Numbered from the stretch's first letter, positions 22,901-33,084 are shown. The stretch is 64,000 bases of DNA from Mesostigma viride (GCA_009746045.1 RPFO01000132.1:1320590-1384589); one strand, 5' to 3'. A program made the numbers and translations. The notes: generated by a model not told the origin, from the sequence alone.

Positions 22901-24075
22901 CTGCCATGCATATTCGATATTTAAACACGTGGGATGCTAACCTGACTCCTAGGACGGTGTCTGCAGCTGAGGCATGCGTCTGGGTCCCCCTCCCTTTTGA
23001 CCATGCGGATCCCCTCTCTGACCCCCCTCCCTTACTCATCATCCCCAAACCCCTCTCCTCTCTCCCCTCCCTTCCCCACCAGGCGGACAACTTTGCGGCT
23101 GCCTCCTACGGCGACCGCCTGTACGGGCGCCAACTGGCACTCTTCCTGCGGCCGGGCACCTGTCCCCCTGGCATCCGTCGAACCACGTGGCGGGCGCTAG
23201 AGGCCACCTCCTCGCTCTACCTGCTGCCACCCGTGGATGAGTGTGTGGGCGGCGCTGCTGCGTACTTGGACCCTCCCGAGGTGAGCGGGGCGTTGCCACC
23301 TGTCAAATTGGGGGTGTGGATGGGGGGGAATGTGGGGGGGGTTCAGTCGGGATATACTATAGAAGAGAATGTCATTTTGCAACGTCTCATGCTGGCATTC
23401 GCATGATAGACTACAGATGTTCTACCTGTGGTTCGGATAACCACGTTGGCTGAACTACGACAACTAGTTTTGCAAGCACTTGTGGGATAGCACTAAGTAC
23501 CTGTAACTGCTTTGCCAGCCGCTTTGCCTGAACCAACCGGTCACTAGCGGACCAACCGGCATCCACAATGTACCCATGGGCTCGTTGTCGCAGCTGCTAC
23601 CTCTTTGCCTCCACTCCGCCAGCATGCGGCTGCGGTTTCGCTCGTGCAGGTGTTTCACGCCCTTGTGTGATTAACGTGGCACAATGGCACTTGCAATGGG
23701 CCTCATGCGGTTGCTCACACAACACACACATCCCCCCAGCCATCGCCGTCGATGGTGGAGGAGTATGTGCGCTCCCTTGCCACTGGCGCACTGGACCTGG
23801 CGGTGTCCCGTGGCGCGCTGCCGGGACACCTGGCGCTTTGCCACACGCGCGCCGCCCTCTTCCCTGAACATGCCGACGGTGGTCACCCTGGCAAGGCACC
23901 TGGTGGTAGCCAAGAGGGAGGCTGCCCCAGTGGTGATGCGGGTGAGGGCCAATCGGTGCCCAGCAGACAAACCACGGTGAGAGAGGCAGAGAAGCAAGGG
24001 GGTGATGAGGGTCAGGGGGCGGCGTCTGCGGATGCCAGCCGGTTCCTGAGGCGACTCGTTCGGGGCTGCTCTGAG
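7988..24075 (+). CDS. RPAP1: RNA polymerase II-associated protein 1 (RPAP1/MINIYO homologue), at least 12 exons
   Basis: Exons: 7988-8102, 8224-8483, 9469-10824, 11519-11610, 12900-13005, 14048-14341, 15710-15988, 16613-19780, 20361-20460, 22202-22470, 23083-23280, 23740-24075. All phases agree, giving at least 2191 codons. Known family role: assembly and nuclear import of RNA polymerase II. Signatures in order are LLQLQSQFLSG (residues about 14-24), IGEIVEK with FPVAQHRS (exon 2), an RPAP1_N helix MADIHASNLAAVCAMTREEV (exon 3), the RPAP1_C start IRFNMQGWPM, VVERDPLR and GYSWRELVALARST running into VAGQRVAALQM (exons 3-4), MALDDAHDTVVAAAAH (exon 5), GLMRMGLLPRARYVLE (exon 6), LLACARHGPSAAAAV (exon 7), and SMVEEYVRSL (exon 12). 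Exon 8 carries long low-complexity and acidic insertions, explaining the length against about 1400 residues in animals and plants. Exon 12 ends at a good donor (GTACGC), and the last exon was not found. Exon 4/5 borders are the least certain. Confidence 0.88.
9087..9164. repeat. inverted repeat, 14-bp arms, RPAP1 intron 2
   Basis: The arms AAGCCAGGAGACTT (9087-9100) and AAGTCTCCTGGCTT (9151-9164) are perfect complements separated by 50 bases. No flanking duplication is evident. Confidence 0.7.
12015..12142. repeat. 21-bp minisatellite, RPAP1 intron 4
   Basis: About six copies of a unit like GGCGGTGGCCAGGATGTGGTC, with variants GGTGTTGAC. The period is a multiple of three, so it stays open in several frames, but the region is placed in an intron by the RPAP1 alignment. 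Confidence 0.85.
12252..12330. repeat. (CGGG)n tetranucleotide microsatellite
   Basis: About twenty units of GCGG/CGGG in RPAP1 intron 4. The G-runs on one strand could form G-quadruplexes. Confidence 0.95.
12385..12545. repeat. 30-bp minisatellite (CCCCGGATACCGCCACGCC type)
   Basis: Five copies of a unit containing GTCAGATAATGGCCCCGGAT, in RPAP1 intron 4. Confidence 0.9.
12545..12850. repeat. 30-bp minisatellite (CATGCTTGCCACACGTGC type)
   Basis: About ten diverged copies alternate CATGCTTGCCACA with GTGCTGGTCACAC. The array runs up to the region of the exon 5 acceptor (12899). Confidence 0.9.
13006..13380. repeat. minisatellite carrying copies of the exon 5 donor, RPAP1 intron 5
   Basis: The exon 5 end and donor (ACGCGTTGGAG then GTGGGTGGGTGTGG at 12996 to 13019) recur as GACGCGGTGGAGGTGGGTG at about 13251 and 13287 and as GATGCGGTGGAGGTGGGTG at about 13216. 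GTGGGTGAAGGGGAGGG segments are repeated as well. Confidence 0.85.
13533..13745. repeat. 29-bp minisatellite (GGGGTTCACGCACGCCTCTTG type)
   Basis: About seven copies, very uniform, with one variant unit at the right end. In RPAP1 intron 5. Confidence 0.95.
14881..15016. repeat. 45-bp tandem repeat, three copies, RPAP1 intron 6
   Basis: Units start at 14881, 14926 and 14971. Each ends in TGATCATGATTAATTGATTA, the same AT-rich tail that adjoins the S-A element to its right. Confidence 0.9.
15089..15394. mobile_element. unclassified 305-bp insertion ending in a long hairpin
   Basis: This block is absent from the other two S-A copies. It ends with a perfect inverted repeat. No terminal inverted repeats of the whole block and no clear target duplication are visible. 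A 3' hairpin recalls Helitrons, but the stem is too long and the terminal CTRR is missing. Confidence 0.5.
15316..15391. repeat. perfect inverted repeat, 32-bp arms, 12-base loop
   Basis: Arms 15316-15347 and 15360-15391 are exact complements. Each arm contains a smaller inverted repeat, GTAATGCG/CGCATTAC, so a cruciform or nested hairpin is possible. Confidence 0.95.
16480..16585. repeat. 22-bp tandem repeat (TTGTTGATGATATCCGTATTGC)
   Basis: Four to five copies immediately upstream of the RPAP1 exon 8 acceptor (16612). Confidence 0.85.
20665..21610. repeat. 42-bp minisatellite with higher-order structure, RPAP1 intron 9
   Basis: About 22 copies of a unit containing GAGAGAACGGGGGGAGGAGG and ATTGCTCAAACAAGCA. 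Unit length is mostly a multiple of three, so both strands stay open. Variant units (CACGTGTGAG, AGAACTGGGG) recur about 333 bp apart, showing a duplicated block of eight units. Confidence 0.95.
22571..22889 (-). mobile_element. SINE-like element S-A, copy 2
   Basis: The most complete S-A copy, about 315 bp, minus orientation, in RPAP1 intron 10. It begins TTGTGGGTGAACCCTGGGTA and contains a TTTATATTC box near its head. It ends in GGCACCCACGTGACGCAGTC and a TTCATTAAAT-type tail. No RNA polymerase III A or B box is clear. Confidence 0.75.
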
Positions 24076-25860
24076 GTACGCGAGCTTGCCACTCTTTCTG
24101 GCTTAGGTAAGGAGAGATGCGGCAAGGAGACATAGAAAATAAGGACATCCGGCTCATGTTATATGGCGTACGGCACCTCTGGGTTACTCACCTTTCATGG
24201 CTTAGGGCAGGTGAGGACATGCCCTAGGGCAGCTGCATGGGACTCAGGAACACGGGCGCTTGTAACTCGATCAGCCAGGCAGGATGCGGGGGTGAGCACG
24301 CGATCCATTTGACCGGTGGCCAGTTAGAGTGTGCGGCCGGTCCTTCTGCCCTGCCTGACGTACGCGTGCACCGAGCACCATTTGGCACTTTGTTGGTCAT
24401 GTTTCTCCCACAGTTTCTTTTCCCCCCCCACCGCACCTGCTGCATGGTTGAGTGTGGACATGTAACTAGTACTGGCTTCATTGCACAGAGTCTTGCAAAG
24501 GACTGGCCAATGGTTGTATCCCACTTTATTAGGATTGAATAGCTGCCACCAACATGCTTGCTAGCTACCAGGCGCGGAGGCCTGTTGCCTGGCGCTTCTG
24601 TGTGTTTCTGTCCTGGCCGTATTCTCGGCAAGGGTGATCTCTTTACAAACGCACGGGCCAAACCCACCTGCCTGTTGCATGCAGGCATTGCACAGTGTAC
24701 AATTCCAAGACAGCAGTGCACATCCTGCAAAACGTTTGGGCTTGAGTCGTTACCGCAGGACTCGGCGGGCACAGCAAGCCCTTGCGCTGTTCTGGAACTA
24801 GACCAATATGATCTGTTTTTGTTTGTGTCACGGATCCATGGCTGTGACACCTGATTGACATAAGTCAAAAAGGGCTTGCTTACACCCCAGCTTTCATTTT
24901 ATAAGACAAAGGTGTCCCACCTGTCCTGGACTTGATCCATGGCTGCAATGCCGGCAGTAACAAAATCATGATCTTCCAAAACTACAGAAATGTGACCATT
25001 CCCATCCCACGTGCTGCTGTGGCTGTAACTTCGCTGTGCGCCATGTGCATGGTGGTCACCCTCCCATGAATGTGCAGGCAACCTTGGCACAGCTGTTGCC
25101 GCGTGCGACAGTAACCGTGCCATTCACTGCCAGAGAGAACAATCCAGCCGTGGCAGTAACGACCCGATCTAGGGAACCCGCGCCAATGGGTACCCTTAAT
25201 CTACAGGACAAAAGCAGGCAAGCTGGCCACTACAGTGCCACATCATCACTGTGTGCTACCTGCCTGGCTGTGGTGAGAGCCGCTTGCCAAGGAGAAAAGT
25301 CCCTTTCTGACAAGCTTCAATCTGCAACCGTGGGCTTCCATTAGGGCATGTCGTCACATTCTTTGTGCGCGCATGAATGATCACATCGCGTAGTGTATGC
25401 ATGTCAGAATTGGGCATTCATCTAGGGATTGAAGCAAACCACCAGACTATCACTTGTTGTTGCCGTTGAACATTTTCTAGTCCAAGGCATTATCGTGCGT
25501 TTTCCTGGCAGGGAAGCTTGCGTGCATGCGATGTTAGACCATGCATGTACTTGACAGTTGTTTAGAGACACATTCAAAATGACCAATCCACTATGCAGAC
25601 ACCTACGGTCAACATGGTCTGCCACCTGGGCATCCATCTGCTATATACACTACAAAGAATCTAGATGCAAATCTCTATCCTTAATTCACCAAGTAGGCTG
25701 CTTTCCGACAGTGAAGCGGCGTGCCCATATAAGCACATGGCTTATATGAGGATGAACCCCAATATCGGACCTAGAAGCTTCTCTTGTCACCCGACACCGC
25801 CGCCTCCTCTTGCCGGCCACCTTGCCCGCACAGACCAGGTGATTATAACTCGTAACAGGG
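24076..25860. other. RPAP1 3' region, no exon identified
   Basis: Exon 12 of RPAP1 stops at a donor (24076), so at least one terminal exon should lie here. In plant MINIYO the exon 12 motif is followed by only about 25 to 30 residues. If the donor is ignored, the frame stops at 24133. No other gene or repeat is convincing. Confidence 0.35.
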
Positions 25861-26092
25861 TTACATGAGCATAAGTCCTCAGTCACAGTCGAGTGGGATG
25901 GGATGGGATGGGATGGGATGGGATGGGATGGGATGGGATGGGATGGGATGGGATGGGATGGGATGGGATGGGATGGGATGGGATGGGATGGGATGGGATG
26001 GGATGGGATGGGATGGGATGGGATGGGATGGGATGGGATGGGATGGGATGGGATGGGTTTGGATGGATGGGGCTAGCTATATTCTGATCAGG
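25805..26092 (-). mobile_element. L-A 3' remnant expanded into a (GGATG)n array
   Basis: The flanks GAGCATAAGTCCTCAGT (25868) and GGATGG...GCTAGCTAT match the L-A 3' UTR, which normally reads CATGGGATGGAATGGATGG. In this copy the GGATG core has expanded to about 33 units (25893 to 26057). Confidence 0.75.
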
Positions 26093-26119
26093 CACTCCGC
26101 TGGGCTAGCTATATATATT

Positions 26120-26705
26120 AATAATATAATTACTTACAGCAGAGTGAAATCACTCAAACCAAAGCAAACGCCCAGCTATAATGTCTAAACCTCTATACAG
26201 AGCCATGTCAAATCTCTATACTACGATAAGACCAATGGAAACTCCTAACGGGAGGAACCTAATAGCCCTGCTGCACCGCAAAATCAGCCCGCGTACGGCG
26301 GAGCATGATGTCAGCCATGGCCCGAGTCAGCGCCACCGACAAGCGCTGACGCCAATATGACGTCCAGGTCCGCGCCGACCATGGGGCCCGCTGGCCCTCC
26401 AGGTCCAGCCGGTCCTCCCGGAGCCGGCAACACTCCTTGAAGAAGGCGGAGGTCAGGGGCCCCATGGCCCCAAACTCCTCCAGGACAAAGGGCACCACAC
26501 GATGGTGCCCGACGTCGCCGTAGGCCAGGAGCTTGGCCCGCTCCGCCCGGTCCGCCGTGTAACCTGCCGTGAGGGAGGCCCCAGCCACGTGGCTAAGAGC
26601 CAAGGGCCGCGCCACCGAAACGTCGATAAGCAGATGCCGGCCTCCCCCCTCAAAGTCCAGCACCACGATGTCAGGCCGGTGGTTGGGGGAATAGAAGGCA
26701 GCGCC
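26120..26705 (-). mobile_element. RLE-type LINE family 1, 5'-truncated copy (C-terminal domain and 3' UTR)
   Basis: The minus frame (26666 to 26259) encodes NHRPDIVVLDFEGGGRHLL followed by IDVSVARP, which fits the PD-x(n)-D core of the restriction-like endonuclease of R2/NeSL/CRE-type LINEs, then a conserved helical tail ending ADFAVQQGY. The 3' UTR follows to 26120. The left side is ATATATAT (26109-26119) and the right side is ATATATATAT (26706-26715). Confidence 0.85.
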
Positions 26706-26715
26706 ATATATATAT

Positions 26716-27368
26716 TCATTGAGAATGATAGATTACGGAGGTGAGATAGGCATGCAACATAAGGAAAAACCCGAGAACTGGGAGAATAACCCTGAAGAAA
26801 TTAATAGTAATCTGACACAGACATCCAAGGATCACGCCAGCGGCACAAGGTACAACTAACTATACATAAAAAAATACACGCAGCAACAGCGCTGCCGGCC
26901 CACCATGCAGGCCTGGAAGGAATCTAGACCGCATGGGTCGCGACAAAGTCGGCCCGGGTGCGGCGGAATAACACATCAGCCACGGTGCGAGTGAGGGCGA
27001 GTGACAGACGCTGCCGCCAATACGAGGACCACGTGCGGGCCGACCACGGGGCGGTCTGACCCTCGAGGTCGAGGCGGTCTTCACGGCGCTGGCAGCACTC
27101 GTGGAAAAACTCCGCTGTCTTGGGGCCCATGGCCCCGAACTCCTCAAGGACAAAGGGGATGACCCGGTGGGGCCCCACATTGCCGTAGGAGGCAAACTTG
27201 TCGCGCTCAGCCACAGCGGCAGCAGCGCCGGCATCCACAGCCGCCCGGAGGATGTGGCGACCGGAAAGCGGCCGAGCCACGGAGACATCGATGAGCAGGT
27301 GGCAACCCTGCCCGTCGTAGTCAAGCACGGTAATGTCGGGGCGGTGGTTGGGTGAGTAGAGGGCGGCC
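26716..27368 (-). mobile_element. RLE-type LINE family 2, 5'-truncated copy
   Basis: The minus frame 27328 to 26924 encodes a relative of family 1 (HRPDITVLDYDGQGCHLL, then IDVSVARP), ending RRTRADFVATHAV. The 3' UTR runs from 26923 to 26716, where it meets (AT)n. The 5' end abuts the 5' end of the plus-strand family 1 copy head to head, without a TA tract. The same family recurs at 36585-36945. Confidence 0.85.
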
Positions 27369-29184
27369 CACCCGGCGGTCGCTATTCAGGCCTACTTGGA
27401 TGATATCTACCTTCTGGGCCCTGTGCCGGACACCACCGCGGCTCTGCTGGCACTGCAGACCGCGGTGGCCGACATCAACCTCCAGTTGACCCTGGCCAAG
27501 TGCGCGGTGTACTCGCCCCAAGGTGATTGCTCCGGCTTTCCGCCCCAGCTCTTGGGCCGGGACGAGCGCCTCCATGGGTTGGATGTCCTCGGCGTTCCGG
27601 TTGGCGACCCCGCGTTTGTCATCGATGCTCTGCGGGCCGCCCTCGAGGCACGCACTGAGGTACTGCCCTTGATTGCGCGCCTTCATGATTCGCAGACCAA
27701 GGGTCTGCTTCTGTGGTTTTGCGCTCACCCTCGCGTCGTTCACTGGCTCCGGGGCGCTCTTCCGGCTCAGGTCCGGCTGGCCGCCGAGGGCCACGACGAA
27801 CGCATCCAGTCGGCCTTGGCGCAGCTGGTCCCGGGCCCCGACCTCCCGCCACATGCTATTCGCATTGCCTCCCTGCCTGCACGGATGGGTGGCTGCGGTC
27901 TGACTCGTGCCGCCCGGCTGGCCCCAGCAGCATTTTTGGGCTCCGTCGCTCAGTCGTGGGCGGAAAGCTGCCGGCTCCTGCCCCTTTTGGCTACGGCAGC
28001 GCCTGACCTCCTGGACCCCAGCAGCCCTTTGCCCTTCGTCACCGCCATCCAGGAGGCCTATGCTGAGATCCAGCAGGCCTGTTCTCCCGTCCGTGCCGCT
28101 CAGGCGGTACAGCGCCACCTCCCTCGCGGCACTCCCTCGGTCGCCTCCGTTCAATCTCCCGCCGCATTCCCTGCTCGCGTCATCGATAAACACCAGAAAA
28201 CCTACGCGGGTATTCTGCACACGGCTGATTGGATTGCTCTTTTCGCGGACCTCAACGCCCAGGGACGTGCGTGGCTGTTCTCGCTTTCCTTGCGGAGTGT
28301 GGGCTCGGCGTACCTTCGTGCTCTTCCCATATGGCCCCCCCATTCGCCTTGGCTCCCAGCCACTACTCGGTGGCGCTCCGGCACCAGCTATTTGCCCCGC
28401 AGCCTCTTGTTCCGGCCGGGCGGCCTTGTGGTAGCTGTGGGCAGCCGCTGGATCCCACGGGGACTCACTACCTTGCCTGCATGGGGGGCCAACAGAATCA
28501 GAATTGGTATTTGTATTTGCACACTGTCCTCCTGACGGTGGTGCTCGCCATGATTCGGTCGGTCTTCCCCCACGCCAACATCCGGTCCGAGGATGCGGAT
28601 GGCGCTGCCTTCTATTCCCCAACCACCGGCCTGACATCGTGGTGCTGGACTTTGAGGGGGGTGGCCGGCATCTGCTTATTGACGTTTCGGTGGCGCGGCC
28701 CTTGGCTCTTAGCCACGTGGCTGGGGCCTCCCTCACGGCAGGTTACACGGCGGACCGGGCGGAGCGGGCCAAGCTCCTGGCCTACGGCGACGTCGGGCAC
28801 CATCGTGTGGTGCCCTTTGTCCTGGAGGAGTTTGGGGCCATGGGGCCCCTGACCTCCGCCTTCTTCAAGGAGTGTTGCCGGCTCCGGGAGGACCGGCTGG
28901 ACCTGGAGGGCCAGCGGGCCCCATGGTCGGCGCGGACCTGGACGTCATATTGGCGTCAGCGCTTGTCGGTGGCGCTGACTCGGGCCATGGCTGACATCAT
29001 GCTCCGCCGTACGCGGGCTGATTTTGCGGTGCAGCAGGGCTATTAGGTTCCTCCCGTTAGTAGGCGTTTCCATTGGTCTTATCGTAGTATAGAGCTTTGA
29101 CATGGCTCTGTATATAGGTTTCTAGCTGGGCGTTTGTTTTGGTTTGAGTGATTTCACTCTGCTGTAAGTAATTATATTTTTAAA
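27369..29184 (+). mobile_element. RLE-type LINE family 1, longest copy (RT end, CCHC finger, endonuclease)
   Basis: The copy starts at the catalytic AYLDDIYLLG motif of the reverse transcriptase. The thumb region (27396 to about 28330) is followed by a CCHC finger CGSCGQPLDPTGTHYLAC (about 28427-28480) and the restriction-like endonuclease with HRPDIVVLDFEGG and IDVSVARP. It ends at a TAG near 29044 and a 3' UTR. Two frameshifts disable it: one near 28330, and one near 28616, where four Cs stand against five in the copy at 26.7 kb. The missing RT fingers and the (AT)n at its right end indicate a 5'-truncated insertion. Confidence 0.85.
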
Positions 29185-29192
29185 ATATATAT

Positions 29193-29705
29193 GATCTTAT
29201 TGACGTTTCGGTGGCACGGCCCTTGGCTCTTAGCCACGTGGCTGGGCCCTCCCTCACGGCAGGTTACACGGCGGACCGGGCGGAGCGGGCCAAGCTCCTG
29301 GCCTACGGCGACGTCGGGCACCATCGTGTGGTGCCCTTTGTCCTGGAGGAGTTTGGGGCCATGGGGCCCCTGACCTCCGCCTTCTTCAAGGAGTGTTGCC
29401 GGCTCCGGGAGGACCGGCTGGACCTGGAGGGCCAGCGGGCCCCATGGTCGGCGCGGACCTGGACGTCATATTGGCGTCAGCGCTTGTCGGTGGCGCTGAC
29501 TCGGGCCATGGCTGACATCATGCTCCGCCGTACGCGGGCTGATTTTGCGGTGCAGCAGGGCTATTAGGTTCCTCCCGTTAGGCGTTTCCATTGGTCTTAT
29601 CGTAGTCTAGAGATTTGACATGGCTCTGTGTATAGGTTTATAGCTGGGCGTTTGCTTTGGTTTGAGTGCTTTCACTCTGCTGTAAGTACTTATATTTTTA
29701 ATATA
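29193..29705 (+). mobile_element. RLE-type LINE family 1, short 3' copy
   Basis: Begins within the endonuclease (LLTFRWHGP in one frame, the IDVSV region in the other) and runs to the 3' UTR end. It is bounded by (AT)n at 29185-29192 and 29700-29708. Confidence 0.85.
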
Positions 29706-29708
29706 TAT

Positions 29709-29981
29709 AATTACTTACAGCAGAGTGAAATCACTCAAACCAAAGCAAACGCCCAGCTATAAACCTATATACATGCAGAGCCATGTCAAAGCTCTATACT
29801 ACGATAAGACCAATGGAAACGCCTAATGGGAGGAACCTAATAGCCCTGCTGCACCGCAAAATCAGCCCGCGTACGGCGGAGCATGATGTCAGCCATGGCC
29901 CGAGTCAGCGCCACCGACAAGCGCTGACGCCAATATGACGTCCAGGTCCGCGCCGACCATGGGGCCCGCTGGCCCTCCAGG
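29709..29981 (-). mobile_element. RLE-type LINE family 1, inverted 3' copy
   Basis: Mirror image of the preceding copy, meeting it tail to tail through TAATATATATAA, so the two form a long palindrome. The outer end is (TA)n at 29982-29991, which then joins the broken L-A copy 3. Confidence 0.85.
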
Positions 29982-29991
29982 TATATATATA

Positions 29992-31260
29992 TTCTAAGAC
30001 CTAGTTACAGGGTTGTGGGCACCACGGTCCGAATCACTGTGAATGCCATACCGGCTTGGTAACACGCAGAGCCCCCACTGGCTTGGGGGTGGTCTCATTC
30101 ATTACTTCCTGCCACCTACTATCCTTGCGAACCATCTGCATGCCTCCAGATTACAGACATGCCATGCAGGGGGCCGGCTGCCCTGGCGTGAGCCCATTGC
30201 AACGTGGGTATGTCCCATATCCATGCCTAGTCTATGTATCGATACATCCCGGAAAGTCCACGGGTGGCGCCCCTGCTGCGCGCGCCGGGCCCGCGGGGCA
30301 TGCCATGTGAGAACAAAACGCCCAGTTTGGGGGGGCTTGGTGCCTGCTGAGCTATCCATCGTGCTAGCTACATGATCTGTGCGTGCGAGGTGCCCGGGAA
30401 GGCCCAGGCGCGCCCAAGTGCCAAATAAGTAATAATATAGTAAATCAGCATACAAATCCTCATGGTGAATGTGCATGGCAGCCGATCACGGATTATAGAA
30501 TAATTTGAGCGCACTACGTCAGTAGCATCTTTCGGTGACCCGGCGCGCCATTGAGCTGCTGCTCCAGCTCCTGCCGGTCAGCGTCCGGCGCCTCCGACGG
30601 CTCGATCCATAGGTCAGGATCGTCAAGATGAAGACCTTGAAGAGGTACCGCGTTTGACAGTCCGGGGCAGGGCGGGGTTGCTCCACCAGCGATGGTGCTA
30701 GTGGAGCTGTGCCCAGGCCATACCAATCCGGGTCGTCATGTCGCGTCCGGCGCAGACGCGCAGTCAGGGAGCCATGCAGCTGCCTAGCAGCTTGAAGCGA
30801 CCGCGAATCAAGCGGCCGGGAAAGGGAAAGTGGGGTGTCGCTAAGCTCTAAGAGGCAGAGCTCAGTGGGGGGCCGGGGCCGGCCAGGCCGAGGGCCATGG
30901 CCTCCGTCTTGGGGCTGATTTCGAGACCAACAGCCCGGGCCTCGAGTGGGCCAGGCAGTCCATACAAAGTTGGGCAGACGCTGGCTGCTCAAGGAGAGTA
31001 ATGTCGTCGGCGCATGAATAAGCTCAGCGAGTGAATTCTGCTGTAGTCGGCCCCCCTTTCCCGGGCTTGAATTCTAAATCTCGAGGCCAGGGGCACGCCG
31101 GCCAGCAATGCTAGCAAAGCGGGCACATGCCTGGCACACAACATAATCCACTACAATAAATGAACAGGTATATACGGTGACAGGACGCAGCCCTGCCAGA
31201 CGCCGGTCTGCAGCGGACATGGTGGGGTATTGCCGTCTTTAGTCCGCACCGAGGCCATAT
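29992..31260 (-). mobile_element. LINE family L-A, copy 3, decayed
   Basis: Minus-strand fragments encode the GLPGHLARTDHV motif (about 30390), an ILTILTYG motif (30610), an SPKTEAMALG-like region (30900) and GVWQGCVLSPYI (31195). Many frameshifts are present. The 3' UTR beyond the stop codon is missing, cut by the (TA)n junction. Confidence 0.8.
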
Positions 31261-31419
31261 ATTCCCGTATATTCCGGAAATTTTCTGGCCTGCTGCACTG
31301 GCTGATCTCAAATTGATGTATATTCCATGGTCCGGATTCTCCCGATTTCTGGCCTGCGCTGGCTGTCTCCTTGATATTCCATATTGAGGATTTATGCTCC
31401 GTGTCACAGTTCAGATTCA

Positions 31420-31785
31420 TCTACTAAAGCTATCCCAGTAGTCTACGCATGGCTACAATTAATCGCAACCCACTGGCCGGCAAACTTGCGCGCGCGTCCC
31501 GTACCGACACAGACCTATGTGACACGTTTGCTTGAGGATGCAGGGCTTAATTCTGGGATTATCTGTACTCTGCGCCCGCATGATAGACAAGGAGAAATGG
31601 GCTGCCGTCTGCGATAAGCACCTTCATGTGGGGCATGCTCCTGTTTTCTCCCCACAGGCCCCGCCGCCCATTGGTAGAATGCAGGGTAGAAGTCCACAGG
31701 TGGAGGTTATTGCCCCTGAGGATAGCCGCCAGTGTCACTACCGCCTCGTCTGCCATTGCAACAGTAGAGGACCGGCTCAGATTAA
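31420..31785. other. no gene recognised
   Basis: Open frames here (for example 31532-31909, plus) show no family signature. Probably transposon debris. Confidence 0.35.
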
Positions 31786-31960
31786 ATTAAATTTAAATTT
31801 AAATTGTAACATATCTCCGTTGGGAGTACATGTAGCACATATCCCTGAGAAGGGGCATATGGCTTTTAACTACATTCTGGGCTACTTCCTGCCGAAGGAT
31901 AGGGTGTAAACTACTCCTGCTCGGGGTGCACCACGTGCACCTGCACCACCATGATGAATC
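31786..31960 (-). mobile_element. SINE-like element S-B, copy 2
   Basis: Minus orientation, with an (AATTT)n-type tail at 31786-31806 followed by CTCCGTTGGGAGTACATGTA and the GAGAAGGGGCATATGGC core, ending near GGGGTGCACCACGTGCACC. Confidence 0.8.
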
Positions 31961-32059
31961 AGTCTGAGCTCAAAGGCCTGGCATGGGGTGGAAGATCATC
32001 ATGGCTATACAATGGCTACATAGGGTATGGCATCTCAGCAGAGAGTATACCTCTCTGCA

Positions 32060-32407
32060 TGCATTAATTAATTAATTAATTAATTAATTAATTAATAGAC
32101 ACGTGACTGCGTCACGTGAGCATAAGTCCTCAGTGGGAGGGGAACATGGGATGGAATGGATGGTAGTAAGCTATCTAGGTCCTAGTTACAGGGGTGTGGG
32201 CACCGCGGCCCGAATCGCTATGAATGCCATACGCGGTCACACGCGGAGCCCCCACAGGCTTGGGGGTCAGGTCTCCTTCATCACTACTTGCCATCTATCC
32301 TTGCGTACCATCTGCCTCCATATTACAGACAAACCAGGACGCTGCCCGGGTGTGAGCCCGTCACGTCTAGTAAAGCACATGTCCATGCCGAGTCTATCAC
32401 GAAAAGT
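32060..32407 (-). mobile_element. LINE family L-A, copy 4, 5'-truncated 3' end
   Basis: Tail (TTAA)n at 32063-32098, palindrome CACGTGACTGCGTCACGTG at 32100-32118, then the 3' UTR and the last codons of the RT ORF up to the TTTTCGTGATAGACTCGG region. About 350 bp. Confidence 0.9.
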
Positions 32408-32439
32408 CCACGGCATGCATAGGCAAGGCTAAGTATAAG

Positions 32440-32570
32440 TGACGAGCCACGAGGTAGCGGCATGGCTGACGGCGGAGCTCATAACTTTCACGTTTGGGCA
32501 CCAAGTTCGGCCGTGAATGTCACAATCGCTTCGTCTTTCTAAGACGCACACGCTGATCTATTTTCCCGAA
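32440..32570 (-). repeat. dispersed repeat also present at 51175-51330
   Basis: The minus strand reads GTGCGTCTTAGAAAGACGAA and, after a short gap, a CCCAAACGTGAAAG segment. The plus strand at about 51195 has the same order. Family unknown. Confidence 0.55.
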
Positions 32571-33080
32571 GCTATTACGCAATATCATGACAAGCAAACG
32601 CACCTCGACACAACGCAGCTTAGCGGCAGCGCTGAGCCCTGAATTAAGCTACGCAAGAAGGTATGCCTAGTAGAGTCCAGCCGCCCGGCCTGGAAGGCAG
32701 CTGCCAGCACCACTTCCCAAGCTTTTAGTGGTATGTACATTCTGGCCCTTCTTCGGCCTCGCCGTCGGCCTCTCCTGAGCCCAAACGCAGTCGTCCCGCC
32801 AAGCCACCCAGCTAGTTTCAAGATTTCACCATCGACGAGCACTTTTGGCAGAAAAGTCCAAGTGACCAGCTGCGGCGTCCTGTTTAATTTCATGGGACGT
32901 GCATGGTTTTAGTAGAATTGTGCTATACCAACTCAAGATTCTGCGGGCCGGGGTCTTTGCCTGCCGTCAGGTGCTGAGCACGGTCGGCTTGGCTGCAAAG
33001 ATGCCCAACCTTGCCCGTCCCTACTTGCAACAAATCGCCCTTTGCTCCCTCCTCGGACACTCTGCCGCCCAGATCGATCG
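32570..33080. other. no gene recognised
   Basis: Several weak ORFs, none conserved. It may be the 5' part of the LINE ORF1 region that follows. Confidence 0.3.
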
Positions 33081-33084
33081 ATCT

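Noticed and set aside
25883..26095. Protein of repeated Gly-Met-Gly-Trp-Asp
   Set aside because: Translation of the (GGATG)n microsatellite.
27321..28736. A 471-codon minus-strand ORF
   Set aside because: Opposite strand of the RLE-type LINE. The plus strand carries the recognisable AYLDD, CCHC and endonuclease motifs.
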